Part shown: positions 5,211 through 5,682 of the stretch, in pieces
Layout of the letters: the number at the start of each line of letters is the position of its first letter
Numbering within the stretch: position 1 is the first letter of the stretch
Source: JACCTH01 sp050741915
GTDB taxonomy: Bacteria > Actinomycetota > Acidimicrobiia > Spongiisociales > ZC4RG35
Direction of reading: 5' to 3'
DNA length: 5,682 bases
Assembly (NCBI GenBank): GCA_050741915.1
Contig: JBOGEX010000133.1
Location: 1 to 5,682, forward strand
Translations under genes and position numbers: made by a program
The notes under the pieces: model-generated
The model's input: only the letters and a program-made list of their open reading frames with translations
Database searches by the model: none
Told to the model about the DNA's origin: nothing

Positions 5211-5682
5211 ATGGCACGTAGAAGTCTGATCCTCATCAGCCTCGTCATGGCGCTCATCGTCACCGCTTGCGGAGACGGGGGTGGCGCCGAAACCACAGGG
5301 GCAGTTACCACCGGGGTCGAGACCACCGGCGCCCCGACTACGGGGGCAGCAACCACCGGCGCCGCAACCACTGCTGGCGAGGCTGAGGACACCCCGATCA
5401 AGATCGGGATCGTCGCCGATCTGACCGGCCCCTTCACCACTTATGGCAACAGCCTGGCGAGAAGCGCCCGGCTGGCGATCAACGAGGTCAACGCCGCGGG
5501 CGGGATCAATGGACGCCAGGTCGAGGTGATCGTCGAGGACATCCAGACTGATGTTGCCGCCACTGTCGACAAGGCCCGAAAGCTGGTGCAAAGCGACAAC
5601 GTTGATCTGGTGATGGGCCCCATCGGCTCCGATGCCAACGACGCCGCCTTTGCCGAGGTCGTCGAAGCGGGGAACAAGCTGC
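5211..5682 (+). CDS. ABC transporter substrate-binding lipoprotein, branched-chain amino acid (LivK) type (partial, 3' end missing)
   Basis: The first 157 residues of a Periplas_BP_6-type binding protein that captures a small solute outside the membrane for an ABC importer. Residues 1-20 form a lipoprotein signal: basic MARRS, a hydrophobic stretch, and the lipobox VTAC with Cys20 as the lipidation site. A Thr/Gly/Ala linker with repeated TTG units (28-54) is followed by the mature fold: IKIGIVADLTGPFTTYG (63-79), AINEVNAAGGINGRQVEVIVED (89-110) and the ligand-lobe segment VDLVMGPIGSDAND (131-144). The frame runs off the right edge; at least 200 more residues would be usual. The start is set by the GGAGGAG site. 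The operon position suggests it takes up the compound degraded by the upstream enzymes. Aromatic acids, amides and urea-like compounds are all known ligands of this superfamily, so the ligand cannot be named. Confidence 0.93.
   Translation, partial: MARRSLILISLVMALIVTACGDGGGAETTGAVTTGVETTGAPTTGAATTGAATTAGEAEDTPIKIGIVADLTGPFTTYGNSLARSARLAINEVNAAGGINGRQVEVIVEDIQTDVAATVDKARKLVQSDNVDLVMGPIGSDANDAAFAEVVEAGNKL
5292..5372 (+). repeat. Short repeats encoding TTG-rich lipoprotein linker
   Basis: Five degenerate repeats, each beginning with Thr-Thr-Gly codons (TTGAV, TTGVE, TTGAP, TTGAA, TTGAA), run through residues 28-52, with a closing AATT to residue 54. They use varied synonymous codons, so this is a low-complexity protein linker rather than a recent DNA expansion. 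Such linkers tether binding proteins of Gram-positive bacteria away from the lipid anchor. They could also be O-glycosylated, but nothing here proves that. Confidence 0.75.

Overview
The window is GC-rich and densely coding. It suggests an actinobacterial genome, possibly Acidimicrobiia-like. The grounds are the strong G/C third-position bias, the GTG and TTG starts, the 4-nt overlapping genes, and a lipoprotein with a Thr/Gly/Ala-rich linker after its lipobox. The phylum call is an inference; no rRNA or marker gene is present.

Layout: two divergent gene groups are read outward from a 57-bp intergenic region (2750-2806). Leftward lie an FAD-binding subunit of a molybdenum hydroxylase (2749-1904) and, overlapping its stop by 4 nt, a single polypeptide fusing the [2Fe-2S] module to the molybdopterin-binding module (1907 to beyond base 1, 3' end missing). 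Rightward lie a DUF1185 'amino acid synthesis' family protein (2807-3379), an enamidase-type amidohydrolase (3376-4539), an isochorismatase-family cysteine hydrolase (4536-5165) and, after a 45-nt gap with a strong ribosome binding site, the start of a branched-chain amino-acid-type ABC substrate-binding lipoprotein (5211 to beyond the right edge). No gene-free stretch exceeds 60 bases. No RNA genes, mobile elements or CRISPR arrays were seen.

How the genes may work together: the amidohydrolase resembles the enamidase of Eubacterium barkeri nicotinate fermentation along its whole length and keeps all the expected metal ligands. In that pathway a molybdenum hydroxylase hydroxylates the pyridine ring, a reductase partly saturates it, and enamidase opens the ring with release of ammonia. 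Here a molybdenum hydroxylase, an enamidase, an amide-cleaving candidate (isochorismatase fold) and an uptake lipoprotein sit together. This suggests import, ring hydroxylation, hydrolytic opening and deamidation of an N-heterocycle, either nicotinate-like or a related lactam. The 6-hydroxynicotinate reductase step is not in view, and DUF1185 has no established reaction, so the exact substrate is open.

The most striking non-coding feature is a perfect 15-bp inverted repeat (arms 2748-2762 and 2791-2805). Its arms meet or nearly meet both divergent start codons, so it is a strong candidate operator for joint control of both groups.
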